DNA from: Flavobacteriales bacterium | Lineage (GTDB): Bacteria; Bacteroidota; Bacteroidia; Flavobacteriales; Weeksellaceae | Length of the DNA: 64,000 nucleotides | NCBI GenBank assembly: GCA_002747105.1 | Contig: PDSY01000013.1 | Location: 1 to 64,000 of the forward strand | Direction: 5' to 3' | Shown: positions 32,391-42,803 of the stretch, in pieces | Layout of the letters: the number at the start of each line of letters is the position of its first letter | Position numbering within the stretch: the first letter of the stretch is position 1 | Position numbers and translations under genes: made by a program | The notes under the pieces: generated by a model | Told to the model about the DNA's origin: nothing | Database searches by the model: none | Seen by the model: the letters and a program-made list of their open reading frames with translations, nothing else

Positions 32391-34991
32391 ATGACTTCAA
32401 AAGAAATAAGACAGCAATTTTTAAATTTTTTCAAGGACAAAGGACACTTAATCGTTCCTTCTGCTCCTATCGTTTTAAAAGACGACCCAACGCTGATGTT
32501 TTCCAATTCAGGAATGACACAGTTTAAAGATTATTTTTTAGACTATAAAAAACCAAAATCCAACCGTATCGCCGATACCCAAAAATGTTTGAGGGTTTCG
32601 GGAAAGCACAACGATTTAGATGATGTAGGTAGAGATACTTATCACCATACGATGTTTGAAATGTTGGGGAATTGGTCTTTTGGAGATTATTTCAAAAAAG
32701 AGGCAATCGCTTGGGCTTGGGAACTTTTAACCGAAGTCTATAAAATCCCAAAAGAAAACCTTTATGTAACTATTTTTGAGGGAGATAAAACCGAAAATTT
32801 AGAAAGAGATACAGAAGCTTATGACTTTTGGAAATCTCATATTTCTGAAGATAGAATTATCAATGGAAACAAAAAAGATAATTTTTGGGAAATGGGAGCG
32901 AGTGGTCCTTGTGGTCCTTGTTCCGAGATTCATATTGACTTAAGAACTGAAGAAGAAAAAGCCAAAGTTTCAGGGTTGGAGTTGGTCAATCAAGATCATC
33001 CGCAAGTGGTGGAAGTTTGGAATTTGGTATTTATGGAATTTAACCGAAAAGCCGATGGTTCTTTGGAGAAATTACCTAAACAGCACGTGGATACAGGAAT
33101 GGGATTTGAGCGTTTGTGTATGGCGTTACAAGGTAAAGAATCTAATTATGACACCGATGTTTTCACGCCTTTAATTCAAAAAGTTGAAGAAATTTCAGGT
33201 AAAAAATATACCAAAATTTTAGAGGACGAAAAAGATATTGCCATTCGTGTGGTCGTGGATCATATTCGTGCGGTGGCGTTTGCAATTGCAGACGGACAAT
33301 TACCTTCTAATAATGGTGCTGGTTATGTAATTCGTAGGATTTTACGAAGAGGAATTTCTTATGCGTATCGTTTCTTAGATGTAAAAGATCCATTTTTATA
33401 TCAATTGGTAGAAGTGCTTCAAAACGAAATGCAAGATTTCTTCCCAGAGTTGAAAAAACAAGGGAAATTGGTAACCGAAGTGATTAAAGAAGAAGAGATT
33501 TCTTTCCTTAAAACCATTGAAACAGGTTTAGTAAGGTTATCGAATATTATTCAAGAGACGATTAAAAAAGGAGAAAAGAAATTACCAGGTGCAGAAGTTT
33601 TTGAGCTGTATGATACTTATGGTTTTCCTGCCGATTTATCAAGGATTATTGCTGAGGAAAAAGCTTTAACCATTGATGAAGAAGGTTTTGAAATCGAAAT
33701 GAACAAACAGAAAAATCGTTCTAAAAAATCATCGGCACAGAAAGTATATGATTGGGAAATTTTGGAAGAGAAAGAAGAAAAGTTCATTGGTTATGATGAA
33801 ACGACTTCCCAAACAAAAATCACGAGATACCGAAAATTAGAGAATAAAGACGGTGTTTTTTATCAGATTGTTTTAGCCGAAACGCCTTTCTATGCAGAAG
33901 GTGGAGGACAGATTGGAGATACAGGACTTTTAATTTCTCAGAATGAAGAAATTGAAGTTTTAGACACCAAAAAAGAAAATAATTTGATTGTTTCTTTGGT
34001 GCAAAAATTACCAAGCGATTTGCAAAGCGAACTGACTGCAAAAGTGAATATTCAAAACAGAAAGAACACCCAAGCCAATCACTCGGTAACTCACTTATTA
34101 CACGAGGCTTTGAGGAATGTTTTAGGAACGCATGTAGAGCAAAAAGGTTCTTTTGTAGGAACGGATTATCTGCGTTTTGACTTCTCTCATTTCTCGAAAA
34201 TGACCGAAGAAGAAATTGCAGAGGTAGAACGCCAAGTGAACGAAAAAATCAAGGCTAATTTACCATTAGAAGAGTTCAGAAGTATTTCGATGCAAGAGGC
34301 TTTGGATAAAGGTGCAATGGCTTTATTTGGTGAAAAATATGGCGATAGTGTTAGAATGATTCAGTTTGGAAGTTCCAAAGAATTATGTGGAGGAACACAT
34401 GTGAAAAATACCAGTGAAATTGGTTTCTTCAAAATCGTTTCTGAAAGTTCTACGGCGGCAGGAATTAGAAGAATTGAGGCTATTTCGGGAGAGAAAGCAG
34501 AGGAATATTTTAAGAATTTAGAAACGCAATTTACAGAAATCGGTCAGTTGCTAAAAACGAAAGATATTCAAAAATCTATTCAGAAATTATTGGACGAAAA
34601 TACCGCTTTGAAAAAGGAAGTGGAAACCTTGAAAAAGGAAAAAGCACAGCAAGAAATTGCCGATTGGAAAAACGCCTACGAAGATAAAGGCGATAAAAAA
34701 GTATTGGTAAAAATGACTTCCCTTGATGCTGGTTCTATTAAGAATATTGTATTCAAATTGAAAAAGGAAATCCCCAATTCTATTACCATTATTCTCTCTG
34801 ATGCCAATGCAAAACCAATGATTACCGTTGGTGTTTCAGAAGATTTAAAAGACTATCACGCAGGAAATATCGTGAAAGATTTAGCCAAAGAAATCCAAGG
34901 TGGTGGCGGTGGAAATCCAGGGTTTGCCACAGCAGGAGGAAAAAAGGTAGATGGACTGAAAAATGCTTTTGAAAAAGCACAGGAAATTTAA
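32391..34991 (+). CDS. alaS: alanine--tRNA ligase
   Basis: [66 protein letters not shown]. Confidence 0.97.
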   Translation: MTSKEIRQQFLNFFKDKGHLIVPSAPIVLKDDPTLMFSNSGMTQFKDYFLDYKKPKSNRIADTQKCLRVSGKHNDLDDVGRDTYHHTMFEMLGNWSFGDYFKKEAIAWAWELLTEVYKIPKENLYVTIFEGDKTENLERDTEAYDFWKSHISEDRIINGNKKDNFWEMGASGPCGPCSEIHIDLRTEEEKAKVSGLELVNQDHPQVVEVWNLVFMEFNRKADGSLEKLPKQHVDTGMGFERLCMALQGKESNYDTDVFTPLIQKVEEISGKKYTKILEDEKDIAIRVVVDHIRAVAFAIADGQLPSNNGAGYVIRRILRRGISYAYRFLDVKDPFLYQLVEVLQNEMQDFFPELKKQGKLVTEVIKEEEISFLKTIETGLVRLSNIIQETIKKGEKKLPGAEVFELYDTYGFPADLSRIIAEEKALTIDEEGFEIEMNKQKNRSKKSSAQKVYDWEILEEKEEKFIGYDETTSQTKITRYRKLENKDGVFYQIVLAETPFYAEGGGQIGDTGLLISQNEEIEVLDTKKENNLIVSLVQKLPSDLQSELTAKVNIQNRKNTQANHSVTHLLHEALRNVLGTHVEQKGSFVGTDYLRFDFSHFSKMTEEEIAEVERQVNEKIKANLPLEEFRSISMQEALDKGAMALFGEKYGDSVRMIQFGSSKELCGGTHVKNTSEIGFFKIVSESSTAAGIRRIEAISGEKAEEYFKNLETQFTEIGQLLKTKDIQKSIQKLLDENTALKKEVETLKKEKAQQEIADWKNAYEDKGDKKVLVKMTSLDAGSIKNIVFKLKKEIPNSITIILSDANAKPMITVGVSEDLKDYHAGNIVKDLAKEIQGGGGGNPGFATAGGKKVDGLKNAFEKAQEI

Positions 34992-34998
34992 TTTATAT

Positions 34999-35040
34999 CA
35001 TTCGTAGTGCATTATCAATCAATATAGTGTACTACGAATG
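34999..35040 (+). other. long hairpin downstream of alaS, possible terminator without clear T-tract
   Basis: CATTCGTAGTGCA...TGTACTACGAATG inverted repeat (13 bp, one G-T). Confidence 0.55.
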
Positions 35041-35058
35041 TAGAAAAAATATCGTAAT

Positions 35059-35382
35059 ATGAAAATTTATCATTCGTCAAATAAAGAGCATTTTATAACA
35101 CGACTTATTTTTGTAGTTGCGATTTTTGTAATACTATTTTTGATTGGTCTATTACTCGAACAACCTATTAACCCTCATAGTAGGTATCCTGGAGGTTGCT
35201 TGGGACCTATTCCTGTTGTTTTAACAGCAATGATAGGCATTCCTTTTATGGCAATCAGTGTATTGATGGATATTCTAATTTTGATTTTCAAAAAAGAATT
35301 ATCTCTTGTTAAGTTCATCATAAACTTAGCTTTATTGGGAAGTTTCATATTTATATTGTTTTTATTAGGAAATATATATTAG
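35059..35382 (+). CDS. hypothetical membrane protein
   Basis: three predicted TM segments; stop abuts the next start. Confidence 0.6.
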   Translation: MKIYHSSNKEHFITRLIFVVAIFVILFLIGLLLEQPINPHSRYPGGCLGPIPVVLTAMIGIPFMAISVLMDILILIFKKELSLVKFIINLALLGSFIFILFLLGNIY

Positions 35383-35997
35383 ATGAAAAAATCACTAAGT
35401 TTTATTGCAATATTATCGTTCGCTATTTCCTTTTGTTACGGTCAGGGGAACAAATTTGAAAGAAAACTAAATAAAGTTCGTTTTAGTTTAAATAAAGTAT
35501 TGGAACAGTATAATGATGAAAAAATCATTCGTATGGATTATACTGAAAACGATAGTATTATACTAAAAATCAATACATTTATTTCTGAAAATGAAAAAGA
35601 AATAAAAAAATACAGGCAATATATATTGAAAAAATATACCTCTAATTCAGATGTTTTATTCGATATTAAAAAATACAATAAAGTGAATTTAGGAAAACTA
35701 AAAGAACTAAAAGCGTTTAATATTAAAAATAAAATCCCATTATACAGGTTATTGTCAATAAATCCATTCCAAGAAATAGAAGTTTATAAAGATATTTTCT
35801 TCACACAAAAGAAATCGACCCAAGAGCTGGCTATTCAAAATGTTAAATATTTTATTACGAAGTCATTGATTCAAACCAAGAAAATCAATAAAAATAGGTG
35901 GCAAATCATTGAAAACACTTACGATTTTATTTGGAAATACACCTACGATTTGGAAAAAGGAAGAATCACAGACTTTGAAGTTTTTGAACGAAAATAA
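35383..35997 (+). CDS. hypothetical secreted protein
   Basis: signal peptide MKKSLSFIAILSFAISFCYGQ. Confidence 0.6.
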   Translation: MKKSLSFIAILSFAISFCYGQGNKFERKLNKVRFSLNKVLEQYNDEKIIRMDYTENDSIILKINTFISENEKEIKKYRQYILKKYTSNSDVLFDIKKYNKVNLGKLKELKAFNIKNKIPLYRLLSINPFQEIEVYKDIFFTQKKSTQELAIQNVKYFITKSLIQTKKINKNRWQIIENTYDFIWKYTYDLEKGRITDFEVFERK

Positions 35998-36003
35998 AGC
36001 AGT

Positions 36004-36921
36004 ATGATGAAAAAAATACAATATATTTTATTATTCATTTGGGCGAGTAACTTACTTTATTCGCAAGAAATACCATATCCGATAAAATACTCTTGGAAAA
36101 AGGAAAATGTAAAAGGAAAAGTCCAATCTTTTACAGAAGTCGTTAATTTGGCAAAGGTAAAAAAGAATGGACAAATTGTTCAATATTCCTCTAAAACATC
36201 TTGGGCAGGGATAGATAAATTAATTTTCAATAAAAAAGGAAATTTAATTAAAAAAGAGATCTATCACTATACAACCAAAAAGCTATACGAAGAAAAAACT
36301 TATCAATATGATAAAAAAGCTAATCTAATCGAATTTAAAGAATGTTACACAGATAATGTCGGTACAAAATGTCATTTAAATAAATATTTATATCAAAAAC
36401 AGAAAAATAAGCTCGTTGTTAGGCATTATGCTATTAGGGCGTTTTTTCCAGAAGCAAATGATGGAGCTTATGTCTACAAAAAATGGGTATACACCTTTAA
36501 TTCCGAAGGAAATCTTGTAAAGTCAGAAAAATATCAAGGAGAAAATAAGTTAAAAGAAGAAATTTTTTACACCTATAATAAGAATGGTTATTTGATAGAA
36601 AAACACAGTATTTATCACGGTTACAAAAAAGAAGATTCTAAAATTTATTATCAATACAATGAAAAAGGAAGAAAAATAGAAGAAAAATATTGGTGTGATG
36701 AAAATTCATCATTAAAAGGAACCGAAAAAACCATCACCTATTCTTATGATAAAAATGATAATATTGTGGCGGAAAAGTACGGTACTTATCAAGAAAATAG
36801 AATCTATACCATACACACCTATACCTACAAATACGACAAAAAAGGTAATTGGATACAATGTATAGAATATGAAAACAATGAGCCTTTAAAGGTCTTTACA
36901 CGCACTTATACTTATTTTTAA
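36004..36921 (+). CDS. secreted protein with RHS/YD-like repeats
   Basis: repeated YxYxKxGNLIxxE units. Confidence 0.55.
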   Translation: MMKKIQYILLFIWASNLLYSQEIPYPIKYSWKKENVKGKVQSFTEVVNLAKVKKNGQIVQYSSKTSWAGIDKLIFNKKGNLIKKEIYHYTTKKLYEEKTYQYDKKANLIEFKECYTDNVGTKCHLNKYLYQKQKNKLVVRHYAIRAFFPEANDGAYVYKKWVYTFNSEGNLVKSEKYQGENKLKEEIFYTYNKNGYLIEKHSIYHGYKKEDSKIYYQYNEKGRKIEEKYWCDENSSLKGTEKTITYSYDKNDNIVAEKYGTYQENRIYTIHTYTYKYDKKGNWIQCIEYENNEPLKVFTRTYTYF

Positions 36922-36922
36922 T

Positions 36923-37501
36923 ATGGATATACTTACAAAACAATTTTTATTTTTTGGTTTAATGCCAATTGGTATTTTTTTGTTAGTAAAAGGCATAAAA
37001 ATAATACGAAAACAGATTCATTCTAAGCCATTATTAGAACTTCCGTATTTACAAAAGAGCGGAAAATTCTCGATTACAAAGGCTGGTCAATTTTCTATTT
37101 GGCAAAAGGGACGACTATGGAAAAAAACACCTTTTTATCATTTCAGATTACGCATTTACAATGAATTCACCCATCAAGAAATACCTATTCATCGCTTGCC
37201 TTTTTTTATGAGAATGCAGATGAATGGTTTTTCGAAAGGAAGAACTCGACTATGGTATTTTGATGCTCCCGCTGGCAACTACAAAATCATTATTGAAGAA
37301 AAAAGTCCTACTCCATTAGAACAATTAAACCTCGATATTTCCTCCGATAAACTTATTGATCTATCCGAGTATTATATCGAAATAAGAAAAAATAAAGAAA
37401 TATTTATCAGTATTTTGACCATTATAATGATTATATTGGGTGGAATATTAACCATTAGCGGATTTGTTTTAGGCATTTTGGCTAATAAAATACCTCTATA
37501 A
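36923..37501 (+). CDS. hypothetical membrane protein
   Basis: N- and C-terminal TM segments. Confidence 0.6.
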   Translation: MDILTKQFLFFGLMPIGIFLLVKGIKIIRKQIHSKPLLELPYLQKSGKFSITKAGQFSIWQKGRLWKKTPFYHFRLRIYNEFTHQEIPIHRLPFFMRMQMNGFSKGRTRLWYFDAPAGNYKIIIEEKSPTPLEQLNLDISSDKLIDLSEYYIEIRKNKEIFISILTIIMIILGGILTISGFVLGILANKIPL

Positions 37502-37503
37502 AG

Positions 37504-39294
37504 ATGAAAAAACTATGGTACTATTTAGCGCTGATTAGTTCATTTGCATTGGCTTGTGTTTTAATGCTAATGAAGCTTGGTTCGCCAATGTCGGATTGGG
37601 AGTTTTTTGCACGACTATCGCCAACGATAATTACAATGATACTACTCGCTTACAAAGAAAAATTCACAGGAAAACCTTTCTTTTTGTACAAAAAATACAA
37701 AAAACACATCAAAACCGCTCCACCAGCTTATCAGCCAATTAGTAGAGAGGATTATCCTAATGTAAGTGAAGAAGAAAAACAAGGCTATCTAAGTTTACTC
37801 AAATGCTGTTGTTCCGCTGAATATCAAGCAGAACTGAGTCCTTACTTCCATACATTAAAGGATTACCAAGACGACGAAGAATATTACACTACACTCAATT
37901 TTGTTATGGAATATTTAGAAGATAATGATTATTTCTTTATCAACCGAATAGACTGGAAATCAGACACGGCAAATTTAGCATGGCAAATAGAGGAAACTTT
38001 AAAAAAGCATTATTCGGAAATTAGAATCGATTTCCCTAAATACGATGAAGACACAAGCATTTCAGAGGATAATGTATTTGAAAATTTTGATGCTTGCTTA
38101 AGAAAACATCATCTTCAACTCGGTTTTATGGATACCGAATCCGATGAATATGTCTTCATCATACATCAAATTTCGGATAGAGATAAAGTAGAGCAATTCG
38201 TCAATATGATAGGCTATCCTTATTTTGAAAGAGGTGAAACTGGAAAGAATAAAACATCCGACGAAATGGATGAGGTCATTGAATACATCAAACAAGAAGT
38301 AGCCTTTGGGTTTGATAATCAAGAACAAATTTTGGAGTCTGTTTGGAATGCAGGTTTTGAAAATGAAGACCAATTGGATGAAAAATGGATAAAAACCGTA
38401 ATTGCCAAGTTTTACAATGAACATTATAAAGCAAGTCTGCAATGGGAAAAACCCACCGATGTTGATCAATTAGCACAAGTTTTTGATGAACTTAACCAAG
38501 AAAAAATCATTGCTTTACATAAGGCAGGTTACACCAAACAAGACGGCTACGATGATGTGATGGAAGTCGTGGAGCAATTAAAAGCGAAAAATGAGAGTTC
38601 GCCAAAAGGTTTCTGCTTTTATCACATGCAAGATTTAGAACGAGCCATTGACCCAAAATGTAAAAACTTATTTTTAGCATTTGATGATTTGAATCAGAAT
38701 ACAGAACAAGGAATTTTGATTGGAAAAAGAATTGTAGAAAAGTTAAAAGATAAAGGCTTCGCTGTTGAATGGAATGAAACGATAGAACAACGCATTGAAA
38801 TTAAAAATATATCATGGAAAAAAATGCCAAGCGAAGAATCTTGGGGAATAGATAGAGCCATTCAGAATTTCGGCAAAGCAAATAATAAAACGGACTATCC
38901 ACCACAAGATGTACTTACCGATGTATTCTGGAATTTTTCTAACCCTCAATATTCAGATGTAAATTCTTTTTCAAAAGCCTTGTTGGATTACAATCATAAA
39001 ATGCAACCAAAAAACGAATTAGATATCGATAGAGTTTTTAACGCTTCACAAAAAATTGAGGTGCAATATACCTATTGGAGAGAAGATAAAAATGGCGAGG
39101 AGGAACAAATTGAAGAAAGCTTTATTGTTACCACAGAAAATAAAAATGGTTTTACGGTAAAAGAATTTTTATTTAAAATTCATCATACGATATGCAAAAA
39201 TATGTTAGAAGAAGAGGCTACATTTTTTGAAGGCTTAACACCGTATAATAAGCATTCTGATATTCCATTTTTCTTTATCAATCAAGGGAGTTAA
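37504..39294 (+). CDS. hypothetical multidomain protein with a DUF6891-like segment
   Basis: N-terminal TMs; SSPKGFCFYHMQDLERAIDPKCKNLFLAFDDLNQNTEQGILIGKRIVEKLKDKGFAVEWN resembles DUF6891. Confidence 0.55.
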   Translation: MKKLWYYLALISSFALACVLMLMKLGSPMSDWEFFARLSPTIITMILLAYKEKFTGKPFFLYKKYKKHIKTAPPAYQPISREDYPNVSEEEKQGYLSLLKCCCSAEYQAELSPYFHTLKDYQDDEEYYTTLNFVMEYLEDNDYFFINRIDWKSDTANLAWQIEETLKKHYSEIRIDFPKYDEDTSISEDNVFENFDACLRKHHLQLGFMDTESDEYVFIIHQISDRDKVEQFVNMIGYPYFERGETGKNKTSDEMDEVIEYIKQEVAFGFDNQEQILESVWNAGFENEDQLDEKWIKTVIAKFYNEHYKASLQWEKPTDVDQLAQVFDELNQEKIIALHKAGYTKQDGYDDVMEVVEQLKAKNESSPKGFCFYHMQDLERAIDPKCKNLFLAFDDLNQNTEQGILIGKRIVEKLKDKGFAVEWNETIEQRIEIKNISWKKMPSEESWGIDRAIQNFGKANNKTDYPPQDVLTDVFWNFSNPQYSDVNSFSKALLDYNHKMQPKNELDIDRVFNASQKIEVQYTYWREDKNGEEEQIEESFIVTTENKNGFTVKEFLFKIHHTICKNMLEEEATFFEGLTPYNKHSDIPFFFINQGS

Positions 39295-39379
39295 AGTAAA
39301 ATACAATATACCCAAAAATGAATATCTAAATACCAAATATTTTAAATTTATTACCTTTGTTGTAATTAATGAGTAAAAA

Positions 39380-39937
39380 ATGATGAGAATACTAAAAATG
39401 ATATTTATGGTTTCGATATTAGGATTATTTAATTGTAAATCAAAGAGTAATAGCGGAGCAGCAACCACTTCTATTTATAGTATTGCTGTTAAAGATATCA
39501 ATGGCAAGGACTTAGATTTAAAACAATTTAAAGGAAAGAAAATACTCTTTGTGAATGTAGCTTCTAAATGTGGCTTTACAAAACAATACGATGGGTTAGA
39601 AAAGTTATACCAAAAATACAAAGATAAATTGGTCATTATTGGATTTCCTTGTAACCAATTTGGGGAACAAGAACCAGGAAATGCAGAAGAAATCAAATCC
39701 TTTTGTCGTCTAAATTATGGCGTTAGCTTTCCAATTGCGGAAAAAATAAAAGTAAAAGGAGACGAGCAACATCCTATTTATCAGTGGCTCACACAAAAGG
39801 AGAAAAATGGTGTTAAAAATTCTTCTGTGAAATGGAATTTTCAGAAATATTTAGTAGATGAAAATGGAAATTTCGTTGATTATTGGTATTCTATGACCAA
39901 GCCGATGAGTAAAAAAATAACACAACATTTGGAATAA
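39380..39937 (+). CDS. glutathione peroxidase family lipoprotein
   Basis: KKILFVNVASKCGFTKQYDGLEKLYQKYKDKLVIIGFPCNQFGEQEPG; KWNFQKYLVDENG. Confidence 0.92.
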   Translation: MMRILKMIFMVSILGLFNCKSKSNSGAATTSIYSIAVKDINGKDLDLKQFKGKKILFVNVASKCGFTKQYDGLEKLYQKYKDKLVIIGFPCNQFGEQEPGNAEEIKSFCRLNYGVSFPIAEKIKVKGDEQHPIYQWLTQKEKNGVKNSSVKWNFQKYLVDENGNFVDYWYSMTKPMSKKITQHLE

Positions 39938-40022
39938 TATCACTTGATTTTTACTCCAATAAATGATATTCTTTAAATTTTGTCGTACTTTTACGGCTCT
40001 TGAAATTTATACTGAAAACAAA

Positions 40023-41147
40023 ATGCAAAACAAAGATTTTTACGGCGAAGAAAACTTCACCATTCAAAATACAAAAGTCAATGCAGAATGTCCTTCTAAT
40101 ATTGCCTTGATTAAATATTGGGGAAAATATAAAGGGCAAATTCCTGCCAATCCAAGTATTAGTTTTACCCTTAATCATTGTAAAACGAATACCGAAATCG
40201 AGTTTTTAGCAGGAGAAAAATTTGAAGTAAAAACCTTTTTAGCAGGACAAGAAGAAGTGAAATTTGCAGAGAAAATTGAAAAATATTTTCACCAAATTGA
40301 AGTTTATCTACCTTGGATTTTAAAAGGGAAATACATTATTAAAACAGAAAATACCTTTCCCCATAGTTCAGGAATTGCCAGTTCGGCATCAGGTTTTGGA
40401 GCCATTGCCAAATGTTTGATGGAATTAGATGAAATTTTTAGAGCCAAGAGCCAAGAACCAAGAGCCAAGAACCAAGAATCAAGAATCAAGACATCAGAGT
40501 CTACTATTTATAGCTTATCGCTTACCGCTAAAAACCAAAAAGCAAGTTTCCTTGCCAGATTAGGAAGCGGAAGTGCATGTAGAAGTTTGTACAATGGATT
40601 AGTGGTTTGGGGAGACACAGAGCAAGTAGAAGGAAGTTCGGATTTATTTGCTACGCCTTATCCTAATGATAAAGTGGCTGATATTTTTAAAAATTTCAAT
40701 GATTGGGTTCTCCTGATTCATGAAGGGCAAAAATCCGTAAGTTCGACTGTTGGACACGGTTTAATGAATACCAATCCTTATGCCGAAAGAAGATTTCAAG
40801 AGGCTAGGGAAAACTTTATACCTTTAAAAGAAATTTTAAAAACAGGAGATATAGAACGATTTATCACTTTGGTAGAACATGAAGCACTTACACTCCACGC
40901 AATGATGATGATGAGCGAACCTGCTTTTATTCTAATGAAAACAGGAACAATGGAAGTGATTAATAAAATTTGGGAATTTAGAAAGACCACCCAATTGCCT
41001 TTATTTTTCACCTTAGATGCTGGGGCAAATGTACATTTGTTATTTCCAGAAAATGAAAACTCGAAAGAGATCAAAACATTCATAGAAAAAGAACTTTTAC
41101 AGCATACCCAAAAAGGTGGCGTAGTAAAAGATTTTATGAAGTTTTAA
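40023..41147 (+). CDS. mvaD: diphosphomevalonate decarboxylase
   Basis: AECPSNIALIKYWGKYKGQIPANPSISFTL, FPHSSGIASSASGFGAIA, ARLGSGSACRSLYNGLVVWG. Confidence 0.93.
   Translation: MQNKDFYGEENFTIQNTKVNAECPSNIALIKYWGKYKGQIPANPSISFTLNHCKTNTEIEFLAGEKFEVKTFLAGQEEVKFAEKIEKYFHQIEVYLPWILKGKYIIKTENTFPHSSGIASSASGFGAIAKCLMELDEIFRAKSQEPRAKNQESRIKTSESTIYSLSLTAKNQKASFLARLGSGSACRSLYNGLVVWGDTEQVEGSSDLFATPYPNDKVADIFKNFNDWVLLIHEGQKSVSSTVGHGLMNTNPYAERRFQEARENFIPLKEILKTGDIERFITLVEHEALTLHAMMMMSEPAFILMKTGTMEVINKIWEFRKTTQLPLFFTLDAGANVHLLFPENENSKEIKTFIEKELLQHTQKGGVVKDFMKF
40442..40497 (+). repeat. in-frame heptamer array inside mvaD (ARYCAAG x7 plus one degenerate unit)
   Basis: AGCCAAG AGCCAAG AACCAAG AGCCAAG AACCAAG AATCAAG AATCAAG ACATCAG. 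Confidence 0.95.
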
Positions 41148-41166
41148 CGAACGATATAAGTAATTT

Positions 41167-41205
41167 AAAAAAAATCGTCTAAAAAGAACTTTTAGACGAT
41201 TTTTT
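41167..41205. terminator. bidirectional hairpin terminator
   Basis: AAAAATCGTCTAAAA...TTTTAGACGATTTTTT between convergent mvaD and PepSY gene. Confidence 0.85.
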
Positions 41206-41224
41206 ATGACTATCTATCCTGTAA

Positions 41225-41803
41225 CTACGACGACATCATTTTAAAAGTAATGGCAATTAACGGAGGTATTAATCCTAATATAAAAAGAATATATCCTCGT
41301 CTGGTGAATCCATATTTGCCTTTTAACATAATCAATCCCGAAATGGATAGAAACATGAGTGATAATGCAAAAATATCCGAAAACCAACGCCAATAATCCA
41401 CTCTATTTAAGTGAACCAAATTCGCTTGATATAAAATAGGTCTTTTCTTTAATTGTTCGTAAAAACCATGCTTTTCATTAAAACGAATACTCAAGGAAGC
41501 ATTCTCATAATAAATTTTCACTTGGGTAGGTGTAGGAAAATCATACAACTGAAAATCTTCCTCTCCCACCATCTTACTAAAACCTAATATAATCTCATCC
41601 GTAATTTCGGCTTTTTGATAAACTTTATCTAAAGTAATTTCCTTTTTGGTGAGCATAAAATCAGGGTCGTGTAACTCCTTGATATGGTTAACGGTAATCC
41701 CAGAAATAGAATAAATAATAATTAATCCTGAAAAAAAGTAACCGATATCTCTATGCCAATTTTTGCAAAATTTCCTAACTTTCTTAATATTAATAGAAGA
41801 CAT
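41225..41803 (-). CDS. PepSY-associated TM helix protein
   Basis: KNWHRDIGYFFSGLIIIYSISGITVNH; LVHLNRVDYWRWFSDIFALSLMFLSISGLIMLKGKYGF. Confidence 0.85.
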   Translation of the reverse strand: MSSINIKKVRKFCKNWHRDIGYFFSGLIIIYSISGITVNHIKELHDPDFMLTKKEITLDKVYQKAEITDEIILGFSKMVGEEDFQLYDFPTPTQVKIYYENASLSIRFNEKHGFYEQLKKRPILYQANLVHLNRVDYWRWFSDIFALSLMFLSISGLIMLKGKYGFTRRGYILFILGLIPPLIAITFKMMSS

Positions 41804-42717
41804 TATTTCGTCAATTTACCCACTTCTTTATTTGTTATATCAATCACCCACTGCTCTACATTTACATCTGGTAAAATAGCGTCTGGTTTATAAACTACTT
41901 TTTCTTTAGTGTCTTTTACTTTTGCTACTCCACCACCGATGATTTTCATTTGGAAATCCTCATCTACCGCTACTAAAACAGGGATAACGATTGCCTTTTT
42001 CTTTTCTTCAAGGATTTTTTCGATAGCCTCCGTTGTAGGTTCTGTTTTATAATGAGCGATATGACCACACCAAGCATGATTCACCTTATCAATTCCGATA
42101 TTGGTTTTTAAGTAATCTCCTACTTTTCCAAACAACTCTATCCACTCCTTTTCGTAGTCTTCATCTCCATAACCGATTAACGAAACTCCTTCGTTTTTAG
42201 GATCTTTCGATAATGCTTTCACTCTCGCTAAAACATTTTTTTCTAAAATATCCGTAAAGTCTAACAATGGTGTCATATGCACTTTTACATTCTTAGGCTT
42301 ATATGTTTTAATGTTTTCTAATTTAAGACTTTCCAAAGATTTTGGATCTTTTTTCAACCCAACAATAGTAGGTATATCATCAAAAGAGTGCGGACTTACC
42401 GTAAGGAAAATAGGCACTAAAACTACATCTGTAAAACCAGCATCGTCAAACTCCTTTAAACGAGTGGCAATAGATGGCTCATTGTACTCCATAAAAGCGG
42501 TTTTGATACCTTTGATGTCTTTGTTTTCTTCCAAAATAGGTCTTACCTTTTTCTCCAAATCCAACAACTGATTTCTCCAATTTTCGGAATGTGAACCGTG
42601 GTTTACCAATAAAACACCAATTTTCTGCTCTCCAGAAACTCCTTTTTTGTCTTGGTTACAGGACATCATTCCCAATGCCAAAACAATCATCGTAAAAAAA
42701 GAAATAATTCTCTTCAT
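41803..42717 (-). CDS. CbiX/sirohydrochlorin chelatase-like lipoprotein
   Basis: lipobox [65 protein letters not shown]. Confidence 0.82.
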   Translation of the reverse strand: MKRIISFFTMIVLALGMMSCNQDKKGVSGEQKIGVLLVNHGSHSENWRNQLLDLEKKVRPILEENKDIKGIKTAFMEYNEPSIATRLKEFDDAGFTDVVLVPIFLTVSPHSFDDIPTIVGLKKDPKSLESLKLENIKTYKPKNVKVHMTPLLDFTDILEKNVLARVKALSKDPKNEGVSLIGYGDEDYEKEWIELFGKVGDYLKTNIGIDKVNHAWCGHIAHYKTEPTTEAIEKILEEKKKAIVIPVLVAVDEDFQMKIIGGGVAKVKDTKEKVVYKPDAILPDVNVEQWVIDITNKEVGKLTK

Positions 42718-42803
42718 AAGTTTAATTTTTAATTAGATTATTTATAAATTTCTTGCAAAGATAAATAAAAAATATATTTTGAATCCGAATTCTAATTTAA
42801 AAA

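Noticed and set aside
36004-36921. Full RHS polymorphic toxin
   Set aside because: Too short, no RHS core motif or toxin C-terminus; only loose YD-like repeats.
40442-40497. CRISPR array interpretation of the heptamer repeats
   Set aside because: Units are 7 nt and contiguous with no spacers, and they lie in an intact coding frame.
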